Part shown: positions 11,700 through 21,729 of the stretch, in pieces | How the letters are laid out: every line of letters begins with the position of its first letter | How positions within the stretch are numbered: the stretch's first letter is position 1 | From: Clonostachys chloroleuca | Taxonomy: Eukaryota > Ascomycota > Sordariomycetes > Hypocreales > Bionectriaceae | Assembly: GCA_037952775.1 (NCBI GenBank) | Contig: JBANAY010000003.1 | Span: 6,944,001 to 7,008,000, forward strand | Direction: 5' to 3' | Length of the DNA: 64,000 nt | The notes under the pieces: generated by a model | Databases searched by the model: none | Seen by the model: only the letters and a program-made list of their open reading frames with translations | What the model was told of the DNA's origin: nothing | Translations under genes and position numbers: made by a program

Positions 11700-14089
11700 A
11701 TGAGGCGGGGGGCATTTATTGCTCAGACAGATTGCCCCTGCCACTTGGCTTTGACTGTGAGTGCCCATGCCTTTGAGAGTTTTGACAATCTCGTTTTTGC
11801 TTAAACTATCCGCAGAAACTATACTGTGGGATTTCGGCAGTCAGTCAGAACGATGGCACTTTCCGTGTCGCATTGGCGATATACGATACGCTCTATCTGA
11901 GAGATTTCCATGACGCAGACGTTATAATTAATGATGAAACTGGCTTTGATGGGCTTAGTGACCATATTATCGACTACTTGAAATCATATGAGCGTGGAAA
12001 CATGGCAAAGTTTATTGGCTGTGGTATCTCGAGCTCCGTGTTAGACCATAGTAGCCTTCTCTGCTCCCGTCTATGGCTGGAGTTGGATATCGTTCCCATT
12101 GTCATTCCAGCCCCCGCCGAGACTCGTCACAACGGGCATTGGATATCAAAGCCCATTGATGAACAGGCTGATTCAATGGCCCGCAAATCGATCATGTGAG
12201 TACCAGAATGCTTTTCTCAACCCTACAGGACTGGGACCGGGTCAAAGGCTAATGCGATGTCAAAGGTGCTTTGGGCCCTCTACTATCCCTAGACTTCAGG
12301 TCGGCTGGCATGGCGTCGTGCAGGTCTCCCTTAGCGGTATGGCCCATCTGGCTCGACTGAAAGACTACGAGGGCATATGCTCTCGAGAAATGTGGGAAAC
12401 GATGACATGTTATTCAGAAAAGATGCTAGAGAGGAATATCAAGATGGCCTTCTTCAGTGCCTCGCCGCAGGGAGGAGGCGTTCCAATTGAACGTCACGCG
12501 CTTATCAGGTTTTCCTCTCTGCTTGGCTTAGCCATTACATGGCAAGGTATGTCTTTCTAGACATAAGATGAGATTTTAATCTTTGACAGAATATCTGACA
12601 TTCTTTCGCCATCAATAGTCCCCAAGCCGCGGAGAGGTGTATTTGGCGTCACCAAAACCATTAAGAATATACTCCGAGGCGTGGAGCCTAATCAGGGTAT
12701 GCAATCGCTGGACATAACTTTACTCATAGACTGGGTTACAGAAAATGCCGAACGATACTGGCTTGTTGAAGGCGGCCCCCTCCAATCACCAGAGGAGGGC
12801 GGTGCTGACGTTATCATTGTAAGACTTGCCCCTTTTACGGATTCACTGTGGTGGATAACTTATGTAGTAGATCGACGACCTGGAGATGATTGGTCTAATA
12901 CCTCTGGCCAAGGCAGCCGCGCCAGATCGTCCAGTATTATACTGCTCCCACATTCAAATGCGAAATGACCTTATCGCACGAACTGGCACTCTTGAGAATG
13001 CCGTTTGGGACTTCGTCTGGGATCACGTCAAGCATGCCGATGCCTTCCTTACCTATCCCATCCCGGAGTCTCTCCCAGCTTCGGTGCCGCTAGAGAATGT
13101 TGGGTATTTGTCACCAACTTCCGACTGGTAAGTCCTCAGGCAATTATATATGTAGGCTTGAGATTTGTGCTGACGATGTTGGAAGGTTCGATGGCTTGAA
13201 TAAGGGCCTTAGTATGTGGGACACGGGATTCTACACGCATTTGTACAATTCCCAATGCTACAAGTTCCACATGACGGAGCTAAGATGGCCTTCTCGTAGG
13301 TGTTGCTACTCTGCGTCAGAAGTTGGCATATGAGCTGACCATTTAGGCAAATACATATTTGCAATAGCGAACTTCGAGTCGGCAGAGCAGCTCTCAATGA
13401 TATTTAGCCACTATGCGGAATTTCGTTGCCTCATTAGTGAGGGAAGCGTCAACCCTCCCCAGCTTGTAATGTGGGTTCCCATCTTCGTCTTTTGCGGCAG
13501 GATTTTGATGACGCCGAGAATACGTACTTACTGTTGTAGCTGCGGTAATGGATCTGTAGAAGATCCCGACAGAAAGCTCATTTACGAGAATGCCAGGAGG
13601 GAGCTAGAAAACGACTATAGACGCTTTCAGCGGGATATCAGCGTAATGATACTCGGAGAAAGCGATCAGGTGTTGAACATCCTTGTCAGAAACTCTCATG
13701 TTGTGTTGCAGCTGTCCTCCTCCGAAGATGATGAGTTCAAAGTAGCGCAGGCTTTGCACGCAGGCCGTCCCGTCATCACTTCGCCGTTCGACGGTAATTC
13801 AATTCAGATCCAGGACGGAGTGAATGGATTTATCGTTCCGCCAGGGGATAAGAAGGCTACAGCAGAACATTTAATGAACCTTTTTACCGATAAAAGGCTA
13901 CATGAGAGAATATCTGCAGCCGCTCGAACTGGGATGGGCGACGAACTTACTACTGTCGGCAATGCTGCCGCTTGGTGTTTCTTAGGTTGTCAATTTGCGG
14001 CAAATCCTACCTTCAACTGCAATGGGAGATTGGTGACGAGCCTGGCGAGGGATGAGGCAGGAAAGTCCTACCAATCAGATAATCATTGA
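11700..14089 (+). CDS. Trehalose phosphorylase/synthase-like GT4 protein (CCG-9 type), altered EX7E motif
   Basis: Predicted 652-residue GT-B glycosyltransferase (GT4) resembling fungal trehalose phosphorylase, known in Neurospora as clock-controlled gene 9. The family reversibly converts trehalose plus phosphate to glucose and glucose 1-phosphate. Exons: 11700-11756, 11816-12195, 12266-12546, 12619-12818, 12871-13127, 13186-13295, 13347-13470 and 13540-14089. Landmarks: LAIYDTLYLRDF, RLQVGWHGVVQV, AFFSASPQGGGV, VTENAERYWL, EEGGADVIIIDD, RPVLYCSHIQ, GFYTHLYNSQCYKFHM, then in the C-terminal lobe LIxxCGNGS, NSHVVLQLS, QALHAGRPVI and QDGVNGFIVPPGD. The EX7E pair reads E532 then Q540, so the second glutamate is replaced. 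The loop expected to read roughly REGFEVK is SSEDDEFK. Introns 2 and 5 end in AAG. The N-terminal 19 residues rest on a weak start choice. It may be a diverged or non-catalytic paralogue. Confidence 0.82.
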
Positions 14090-15181
14090 GAGGGGGATGA
14101 ATAGTTCAATCAGAATGGCACAATATATATATATATTTTGATATCTACTACTACGACGATTGAAATTTGGTCAGCTTCTGAGGCTTCCTAAGGATCCTTA
14201 TTTGTAATATAATCTAATAAATTGCCTCGAAGCAAACTGATCTTGCGGGCATCGGAAGCTCACATTGTAACGCTCAATGATGCTTTGCTACTTCCCCCGA
14301 AAATACGGATATGACTTGGAGGACTTTTAATTAGAATCTGAATGTTTGATTCTCTTCATCCTGCTTTCTCCCCTTCTTCTCACTGGGAACGAGAACTAGC
14401 TCAGAATCAACGTCAGTTAGCAATATGAATTCCGATTCCAAGCAAGCAAAGACGGGAAAACATGGAAAACACTAATCTTGTGGTGCCTCTAGTACCATGC
14501 ACGTCGCCCAAGCCACTCGGAGATGCTCATGCCACACCATGTGGGAGGCCGCTTGAAATGGGGTGATTTGGATAGCCTATCGTGGGATAGAATTTCTAGC
14601 CTGTGATGCGTGTGACTGCAAAGCTTTGATGAACATTTTACAACCACCCCCTCCATCCTACCTCAAGCCACGAGCGGCCGAGCTACTAAACGTGTTGGTA
14701 GTTCAGAAATAGCCAAAACTTACAGCGTCGGATTTGATGTCATTTTCGCGTGTCTTCTCTTGGCTTATTTTGGAATAGTAGGCCTTGCTCTTCAGTGACA
14801 TGTTGATGATCGGCGGGATCCGACGGGCTGAGCGGTTGTTTGCTGGGGCGAGGTCTAGAACCGAACCTTGTTGGCTATGGTCTGATCCTCGCGGGGAAGT
14901 GCGCTAGAGTATGATCGCATGGCATGTGAATACACGATTTCCAAATTAAACTTTATGGAATCTGCGATGAAGTCTGGTCTAGTCCAGATCTAGCCCGGAT
15001 ATCGGGACATAGGAGAGAAAAACGAACACTTTGATAAACTTAAGAAACATGTGAGTGGCTTGGGGATATTTGCTGTCAACGTGCTTTAAAAAGGTCCTGG
15101 GGTTCCGGTTCCTGAATGAAGTGAAACAAATACCATCATTCAAAACTTTCCAAACTATCGTTTTACAATATTACCAATAAG
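14090..15181. other. Intergenic region upstream of LDH-like gene
   Basis: About 1.1 kb between the trehalose-phosphorylase-like gene and the LDH-like gene, both on the plus strand. It contains a TA microsatellite at about 14,125-14,138 and no coding signal. The LDH promoter should lie in the right half. Confidence 0.5.
15085..15092 (+). promoter_or_regulatory. TATA-like element of LDH-like gene
   Basis: TTTAAAAA lies about 90 bp upstream of the LDH-like start codon, a plausible place for a fungal TATA-like box. It is weak evidence because such words are common. Confidence 0.3.
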
Positions 15182-16230
15182 ATGAGCTCAACCGCCAGGA
15201 TCGCTATCGTGGGTGTTGGCCAAGTCGGGGGCGCCGTGGCGAATGCGATTATCCTTACATCCCTTGCCAACGAAGTACTTTTGGTTGAGACGGACTTTAG
15301 TCGCAGAGCCAGCCAAGTCCAAGACCTCGCCGACGTAGCTTTCAGCCGCAAGGAAGACACAGCGGTGAGGGCAGCGTCATATAAGGAAGCTGCTCAATCC
15401 GACATCATTATCATCACTGCTGGATCTAAACACTTCATCGGTAAGCACGCTGTTTTCTCCCGTGTTGTGTCCTCAGATTGCTCAGATGTCTTAGGCCAAC
15501 CTAGCATGGATTATACCGACAGGAACATTTCCATTGTTCGCGGCATTATCAAGGAAATGACCCCTTTTAGATCCGATGCCATCATAATAGTGGTGGCGAA
15601 CCCTGTGGACCTCCTTACCTCCATTGTTCAAGAGCTGTCCGGGCTGCCAAGACATCAGGTCTTGGGCTCTGGGACCTTTCTCGACTCGATAAGGCTTCGG
15701 GGCATTGTGGCTAGTGATTTGAAGGTGGGAATTGCATATCCAACATGGATCAAAAGTCAGATGTACTAATCCATTACCAGGTTGCTGCTAGTTCCCTTGA
15801 TATCTATGTCTTGGGTGTGCAAGGGGAATCCCAAGTGACAGCATGGTCAACAGCGAGGCTCGGAGGCAGCACTCTTACCAAAGCATTGCCGCCTCATAGC
15901 CTTGATTTCGACAAGATTACAAATGAGTGCCGTGAGAGAGCCCAGGCGATCATGCAAGTCAAGGGGGCGACACCATATGGCATTGCTTCAGTGGTGGCGA
16001 GTACCTGCCGCTCCATACTCCTGGACAAGCGAAACGTGCGCCCGCTGAGCCATTTCCAGCCCGAGTTTGGCTGCTGCTTTAGCCTTCCAGCGCTCATCGG
16101 AAGGCAAGGAGTGATAGGCACGATCCATCTGGCTCTAGACGATGCGGAGGACGCACACATTCGCGATTCGGCCGGGAGGCTGAAATTACGCTTTGAGAGT
16201 ATCAAGAAGAGCATTCTGGAAGATAATTAG
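15182..16230 (+). CDS. L-lactate dehydrogenase-like protein with catalytic His replaced by Gln
   Basis: Predicted 312-residue member of the L-lactate/malate dehydrogenase family, which normally interconverts pyruvate and lactate with NADH. Exons 15182-15440, 15495-15724 and 15781-16230; intron 2 has a perfect TACTAAT branch site. The Rossmann motif GVGQVGGAVA is at residues 11-20, followed by VVANPVDLLTS and the substrate site LDSIRLR, where Asp150 and Arg153 are the expected aspartate and arginine. The motif that should carry the proton-relay histidine (G-x-HG[DE]S) reads GVQGESQVTAWS, with Gln177 in its place. The loop that often carries the substrate-contacting arginine reads GQPSMDYTDRN and seems to lack it. 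The fold looks complete, so this is a full-length gene whose LDH activity is doubtful. Intron 1 is 54 nt, in frame and stop-free, so its retention would add 18 residues. Converges on the PEP synthase gene. Confidence 0.88.
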
Positions 16231-16625
16231 GCTATTATTGTAAGGGATTAAATCTACTGTGGAATTGATTTCGGTTTACTAGGGGAACTTACTTCAGTTT
16301 TGTATGTCTACTTAATTTTCGTGCCTTTGTTCGATAAGTGTAGAATCTTCACCTACCGTGTCTTGAATATTGCTCAGTAAAAGTTAGAATAAGTTTTTTT
16401 TAGAAAGCATTACATCTATGTGAAAGGATGGGAAAAACACACGAGTAATACTTACTTACTGTTGGATTCGGTGGCCTTTTAAGGGAGTAATGATCGGTCT
16501 ACAGTCATTATTACTTCTTTAATAGGTGATCTATGCATCGCAAGAAGAAAATATGGAGTCAGAGTTCTTTTGTAATGAGAATGTCAAAAATTATACTAAC
16601 TAAAACGAAAGGCAGCATCGTATTC
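16231..16625. other. Convergent intergenic region (LDH / PEP synthase)
   Basis: A 395-bp AT-rich spacer between two converging stop codons. It contains several candidate polyadenylation-type A/T runs and no coding signal. Confidence 0.5.
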
Positions 16626-19036
16626 CTAACCTAAGCCATTCAATTTGAGGCTCTTCTCAGCAGCTACTACATGATTCATAACCTGCACGAAGCTGTCGGG
16701 ACTGACAGAGATGGAGTCAATCCTGGCATTGACAAGAAACTGGGCGAACTCGGGGTGATCGCTCGGTGCTTGGCCACAAATTCCGATTTTACAGTGCTTT
16801 TCACGGGCTACCGAGATGACTTGCTCAATCATCCGCTTCACGGCCTCATCTTGTTCGTCAAACAAGTCAGCGAGCTCGCCAGAATCACGATCCACGCCGA
16901 GTGTCAGTTGGGTGAGGTCGTTGGAGCCGATCGAGAAGCCATCGAAGAACTCGGTGAACTCAGCGGCAAGGATTACATTGGAGGGGATCTCACACATGAC
17001 ATAGACTTGGAGCCCGTTTTCGCCGCGCTTGAGCCCGTGCTTAGCCATGACCTCCAGAACCTTCTTGGCCTCGCTTACTCTGCGGCAAAAGGGAATCATT
17101 ACAATGGCATTTGTGAGGCCCATCTCCTCACGCAGACGCTTCACCGCGCGGCACTCGAGAGCAAATCCTTCCTCATAGAGGGGGAGTAGTAACGCGAGGC
17201 CCCACGGAATCCCAGCATTGGGTTCTCTTCGGTGGGCTCAAAATCTGAGCCGCCGATGAGCCCAGCATACTCGTTAGTCTTGAAGTCGCTCATGCGGATA
17301 ATGGCCGGCTTGGGATAGACGGTGGCGCAGAGAGCCGCGAGACCCTGCGCCAGCTTGTCGACGAAGTAGTCGGGCTTGTGGTGGTATGGGGATGAAATAG
17401 ATATCACCTGGTTTCTGACTTCTTCATCCTTGATCCGTTCGGGATGCACAAGCGCCATGGGATGCACCTGGATTGCGTTGGTCACGACAAATTCCATGCG
17501 AGCGAGGCCGATGCCGTCGGCTGGGAGTCTCCACCATCGGTAGGCAGCTTCAGGGTTTGCCAGGTTGAGCATGACCTTGGTGTTGACTTGAGGGAGACTC
17601 TTGAGATCGATTGTCTGTGTGGAAATATCAGAGATTCCTTCGTAGACAAATCCTTTGTCGCCCTCGGCACAAGATACCGTCACATCCTGGCCGGTGTGTA
17701 GGTGATATGTTCCAGTGCCGGTGCCCACGACAGCGGGAATACCTAGCTCACGGCTCACAATGGCGGCATGTGAGGTGCGCCCGCCATGGTCTGATATGAT
17801 GGCTGCGGCACGCTTCATCAGAGGGACCCAGTCCGGGTCAGTGGCCCTCGTTACGAGGATCGAGTTATCGATGAACTGGTTAATGTCTTTTGGACTGTGT
17901 ATAAGACAGACCCTCCCAGCTATGGCCGAGTCTCCGATGGAAAGACCAGTAGCGAGAAGTGTTCCTTTATGCTCGACGTTGTAAGTTTTGAAGTGCGCGG
18001 CATCGCGACGTGAATGAACCGTTTCGGGTCGGGCCTGGACAATGAACAGCTGGCCGGTCAAACCATCCTTTGCCCATTCCATATCCATGGGGCATCCGTA
18101 GTGGGATTCAATGGTGATCGCCCAACGAGCTAATTGGACAATCTCCTGGTCATTCAGAACGTACTTTGCTTGCTCTGCCTTGGAGGTTGGGACATTGCGA
18201 GTGGGTTCATGCCGGTCACCATAGATCATCTTGACGTCCTTGTCACCACGTTTCTTCTTCAAGATGGGGACGAGTTTCTCATTGCACAGAAGTGGTTTGA
18301 ACACCTGGTACTCATCGGGATTCACCGTTCCCTGGACGACATTCTCACCAAGCCCCCAGGCCGCGTTAATGAGCACGACTTTGTCAAAGCCACTCTCCGT
18401 GTCGATAGAGAACATGACTCCTGAGCCTCCAATGTCTGACCGAACCATGAGCTGTATCCCAACCGAGAGCGCAATGCTCGTGTGATCGAAGCCTTTGGCT
18501 TGACGATAGCTCAACGCCCGATCTGTGAAAAGGGAGGCGTAGCATCGTCGGCAGGCATTCAGGACATCTTCGAAGCCTGAGATGTTCAGATACGTCTCCT
18601 GCTGGCCAGCAAAGCTTGCCTCTGGAAGATCCTCTGCCGTCGCGCTGGAGCGCACAGCAACACTGGGATTCTGACGCCCTGCTGGCACAGCGAGGTCAAA
18701 GTAGCTTTCTTGTATTGCATGCAGGATCTCACGAGGCCAAGTCCCGTAGAGGAACAGCCTGCGGATCGCTTGACCGGTTTCCGACAGACTTGACTTGCCA
18801 AGTTGCCAATCAGCAACAAGTGCTGCCATTTTGTCACGAATGCCGTTTGCATCGACATACTTCCAGTATGCGGAGGAGGTCGTCGCAAACCCTCTTGGTA
18901 CAGGGATCTTTTGTCCGCACAGGGCGGTGATCATCTCGCCGAGAGAAGCGTTCTTGCCACCCACAATGGCACCGTCACTGCGGCCTAGAGTTTCAAAATC
19001 CCTGACATAGGGCCCGGCCTGGGGTGTCTTGCCCAT
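16626..19036 (-). CDS. Phosphoenolpyruvate synthase (pyruvate, water dikinase), frameshifted in this sequence
   Basis: Intronless gene for an enzyme of about 800 residues that makes PEP from pyruvate, ATP and water. It starts at 19036 (MGKTPQAGPYV). The N-terminal ATP-grasp domain shows GGKNASLGEM, AVRSSATAEDLPEASFAGQQET and an ATP-site DMEWAKDG segment. The swivelling phosphohistidine domain shows DHGGRTSHAAIVSRELGIPAVVG, with the catalytic histidine near residue 423. The PEP/pyruvate-binding barrel includes DGIGLARMEF, RMSDFKTNEYA and, past the break, VMCEIPSNV, SIGSNDLTQLTLGVDRD and GICGQAPSDHPEF. One reading frame ends at 17141-17143, but the correct frame resumes directly after the G5 run at 17180-17184 (C5 on the coding strand), so one base is missing relative to an intact frame. 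Both halves are well conserved, which suggests a sequencing error or a recent mutation. PEP synthase is mainly bacterial and archaeal, and the lack of introns fits lateral acquisition. Confidence 0.88.
17180..17184 (-). other. Frameshift site in PEP synthase (homopolymer run)
   Basis: A run of five G on the plus strand (five C in the coding sense). The family-like reading changes frame exactly here: upstream the frame gives SRYYSP, downstream the next frame gives LYEEGFALECRAVKRL. A one-base length difference in a homopolymer explains this without invoking an intron. Confidence 0.8.
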
Positions 19037-20037
19037 CTTTTCAGGTGTTATTCAAGATCAGGAGCTCGATGTTTTGGTTTCTTGCTGAAAAGGTACGATT
19101 TGTAATTGAGAGGGATGTACAGCATGGCTCGCTCTCAGCTCCAAATACCGTTCACGATAGTTATACCCTCAACCTTTCGCGCATTTACGCAACTACTGAA
19201 TATCGTAGTGACATCTTCCCGTCATCCGAATGTACTTGAGTTGTAGGACACATACTGTCCATTGTACGAGAATCATGCCACTGGTAAACCTAGATCTGCC
19301 ATCGAATCTGGTCTGGACCAGTGGCTTTGTCCAGTGCACCACGTCGGCCGGTTCCGATATGCAACAAGGGGAGAAGATAGGAAGTATCACCTGCGCCCCA
19401 TTTTAGCCCTTGACTTTTTGCTGTTCATCTCGAAATAAACTTCTCATTACGCGGAGAAAATTGGTTAGGGTTTTTACGTCGGGGGGAGGCTTGGAACGAT
19501 TGACAGAGATATTTTAGTGTAATCGTCCAGAGCTAAATAATTGCATATAGTATCTTTCTACATAAACATATGGCAGGTCTACACTAGAGAAGATCGATGA
19601 AGGGTTCACGCCACACATTGGCTTACACGTGGACTGTGCAATCGCTTTCTATAAAGGAGGCCATACCACCATCACAAGCCGAAAACTTTCAAAAATGGCT
19701 AGTGACTGGTGGCGTCTCGGGGACCTTCAACTTCCCCTAAACCTTATTTTATTCATCGGGTGTAAGAAAGAAAACATGCAGGACTAGCCCAAAAGCTTTC
19801 TGGGGCCACACCCAACTGATCGCACCATGCCACTTCACGGAGAGACGGCAATTACGGCATGAGTGCGAGAAAGGTTGGGGGACGTGGCTGCGACTTGCTC
19901 AGATGTTGGAACAAAGACGATGACTTCTTAAGCAAACGTTTAGAGGAGAGATATGACCCCCCACCACTTGCACGGGCAGAATCAGAGAGAGGCAAAGTCC
20001 TATCATACTTCCAATTTGTTTAGCTCTGCTAGCCATC
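19037..20037. promoter_or_regulatory. Divergent promoter between PEP synthase and pyruvate decarboxylase
   Basis: One kilobase separates the divergent start codons of two enzymes that pull pyruvate in opposite directions (to PEP and to acetaldehyde). The stretch contains C-rich words such as CTTCCCCTAAACC near 19,730 and GACCCCCCACC near 19,955 that could bind zinc-finger regulators; no specific site is assigned. No coding signal is seen. Confidence 0.45.
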
Positions 20038-21729
20038 ATGCCTTTCACCGTCGGCGACTACCTCGCTGAGAGGCTCGCGGGTATGGGTATATGCCACCAC
20101 TTCATCGTCCCGGGAGATTACAATCTCATTCTCCTAGACAAACTCCAGCAGCATCCATCTCTGTCTGAGGTTGGCTGCACAAACGAGCTCAACTGTTCCC
20201 TCGCTGCCGAGGGATATGCTCGTGCCAATGGAGTGGCCGCGTGTGTCGTCACGTTCAGCGTCGGGGGCTTCGCGGCCTTCAACGGCGTAGGAAGTGCCTA
20301 TGCCGAGAACCTGCCCGTCATCCTGATCAGCGGCGGCCCCAACACCAACGACTCGGGCCGCCATTTGCTTCACCATACGCTCGGCGAGTGGAGCTTCACC
20401 TACCAGTTGGAGATGGCCAGGAAGATCACCTGCTGCGCCGTGGCCATCACCAGGGCAGACCAGGCGCCAGCGATGATTGACCGTGCGATCCGGATGGCGC
20501 TGCTCGAGTCTAAGCCTGCGTACATTGAAATTCCCACCAACATCGCCGGCGAGGAGTGTCCGAGACCTGGACCGATCACGGCCATCACTGGCCGACCTCT
20601 CAGTGACACCACCTCCCTCGAGGCTTCTGTGGCCAAGGCCGTCGAGTTCTTGGGCGCATCAAAGAAACCCGTCATCCTCGTCGGGCCCAAGGTGCGAGGA
20701 ACAGTCGCGAGGTTGGCCCTAATCAAACTAGCAGAGGCAATTGGATGTGCCGTTGTCCTCCAGCCAGCGGCCAAGGGTCGTTTCCCTGAGGACCATTCCC
20801 AGTTTGCGGGCATCTTCTGGGGACAAGTCAGCACCTTTGCAGCTGATGCCATTGTTAACTGGGCCGATGTCCTCATCTGCATCGGTACCGTGTTTACTGA
20901 TTACAGCACCGTGGGTTGGACTGCCATGTCCACTGTCGACAAGTTGGAGGTGGACATGAGCAGCGTCACAGTGCCTGGTGCACCGACCTTCTACAGTCAG
21001 GTGTGGCTAGACGACTTCCTGGCCAGACTTTCAGAGACGGCGCCCTGGAATCCCACCACGATGGTTGAGTACAATCGAATACGTCTAGATCCGCCATATG
21101 AGCGTGCCTCTCGCGGACCTGACCCTCTAACTCGGAAGGAGATTGCTCGCCGGTCACAAAAGCTCGTGTCGCCAGAAACCACGGTGTTTGTCGACACGGG
21201 AGACTCGTGGTTCAACGGAATCCATCTCCGCCTCCCTCGCGGGGCTGGATTCGAGATTGAGATGCAATGGGGGCACATTGGATGGTCCGTACCGGCGGCT
21301 TTCGGCTATGCATTGGCCATGCCCAAGAGACGCGTAGTTATCGTGGTAGGTGACGGTGCTTTCCAAATGACGGCCCAGGAGGTTTCCCAAATGGTTCGAT
21401 GGAGGCTTCCCATAATCATCCTCCTGATGAACAACAAGGGCTACACAATCGAAGTGGAGATTCACGATGGCTTGTACAATCGGATCCAGAACTGGAAGTA
21501 CGCTTCTCTTGTCCAGGCATTCAACGGCGAGGAAGGCGGAGGCCGTGCTATCAGCTTTGAGGTATCTACAGTATATCAGTTCATCGAGGCAATGGACAAA
21601 GCAATAGTTCATGTGAACGGTCCGACACTGATCGAATGCACCATTGATCAGGATGACTGTAATAGAGACCTGATCACTTGGGGTCATTTCGTCGCCGCAG
21701 CCAATAGTCGCCCGCCCGAAACGGATTAA
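20038..21729 (+). CDS. Pyruvate decarboxylase, bacterial/plant-type, intronless
   Basis: Predicted 563-residue thiamine-diphosphate enzyme converting pyruvate to acetaldehyde and CO2, presumably cytosolic. All key residues seen: Asp27 in VPGDYNL, Glu50 in TNELNC, the paired His112-His113 in LLHHTLGEW, the ThDP motif starting GDGAFQM and ending in NN, and the glutamate of GYTIE shortly after. Length equals the family norm. The sequence resembles the Zymomonas/plant branch more than the yeast-type fungal enzymes: compare TGDSWFN, EMQWGHIGWSVPAAFGYA, QMTAQEVSQMVR and the C-terminal GPTLIECTIDQDDC and VAAANSRPP. The frame is uninterrupted by introns, unlike most fungal genes in this window. It sits divergent from the also intronless PEP synthase, suggesting joint acquisition or at least a shared history. 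Start is the ATG at 20038, giving the conserved VGDYLAERL beginning. Confidence 0.93.
   Translation: MPFTVGDYLAERLAGMGICHHFIVPGDYNLILLDKLQQHPSLSEVGCTNELNCSLAAEGYARANGVAACVVTFSVGGFAAFNGVGSAYAENLPVILISGGPNTNDSGRHLLHHTLGEWSFTYQLEMARKITCCAVAITRADQAPAMIDRAIRMALLESKPAYIEIPTNIAGEECPRPGPITAITGRPLSDTTSLEASVAKAVEFLGASKKPVILVGPKVRGTVARLALIKLAEAIGCAVVLQPAAKGRFPEDHSQFAGIFWGQVSTFAADAIVNWADVLICIGTVFTDYSTVGWTAMSTVDKLEVDMSSVTVPGAPTFYSQVWLDDFLARLSETAPWNPTTMVEYNRIRLDPPYERASRGPDPLTRKEIARRSQKLVSPETTVFVDTGDSWFNGIHLRLPRGAGFEIEMQWGHIGWSVPAAFGYALAMPKRRVVIVVGDGAFQMTAQEVSQMVRWRLPIIILLMNNKGYTIEVEIHDGLYNRIQNWKYASLVQAFNGEEGGGRAISFEVSTVYQFIEAMDKAIVHVNGPTLIECTIDQDDCNRDLITWGHFVAAANSRPPETD

Noticed and set aside
16671..19010. 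Many plus-strand open frames inside the PEP synthase region
   Set aside because: They mirror the GC-rich minus-strand coding sequence and carry no independent motif.
20134..21687. Antisense and alternate-frame open reading frames within the pyruvate decarboxylase gene
   Set aside because: Shadows of a strongly conserved gene; no evidence for overlapping genes.
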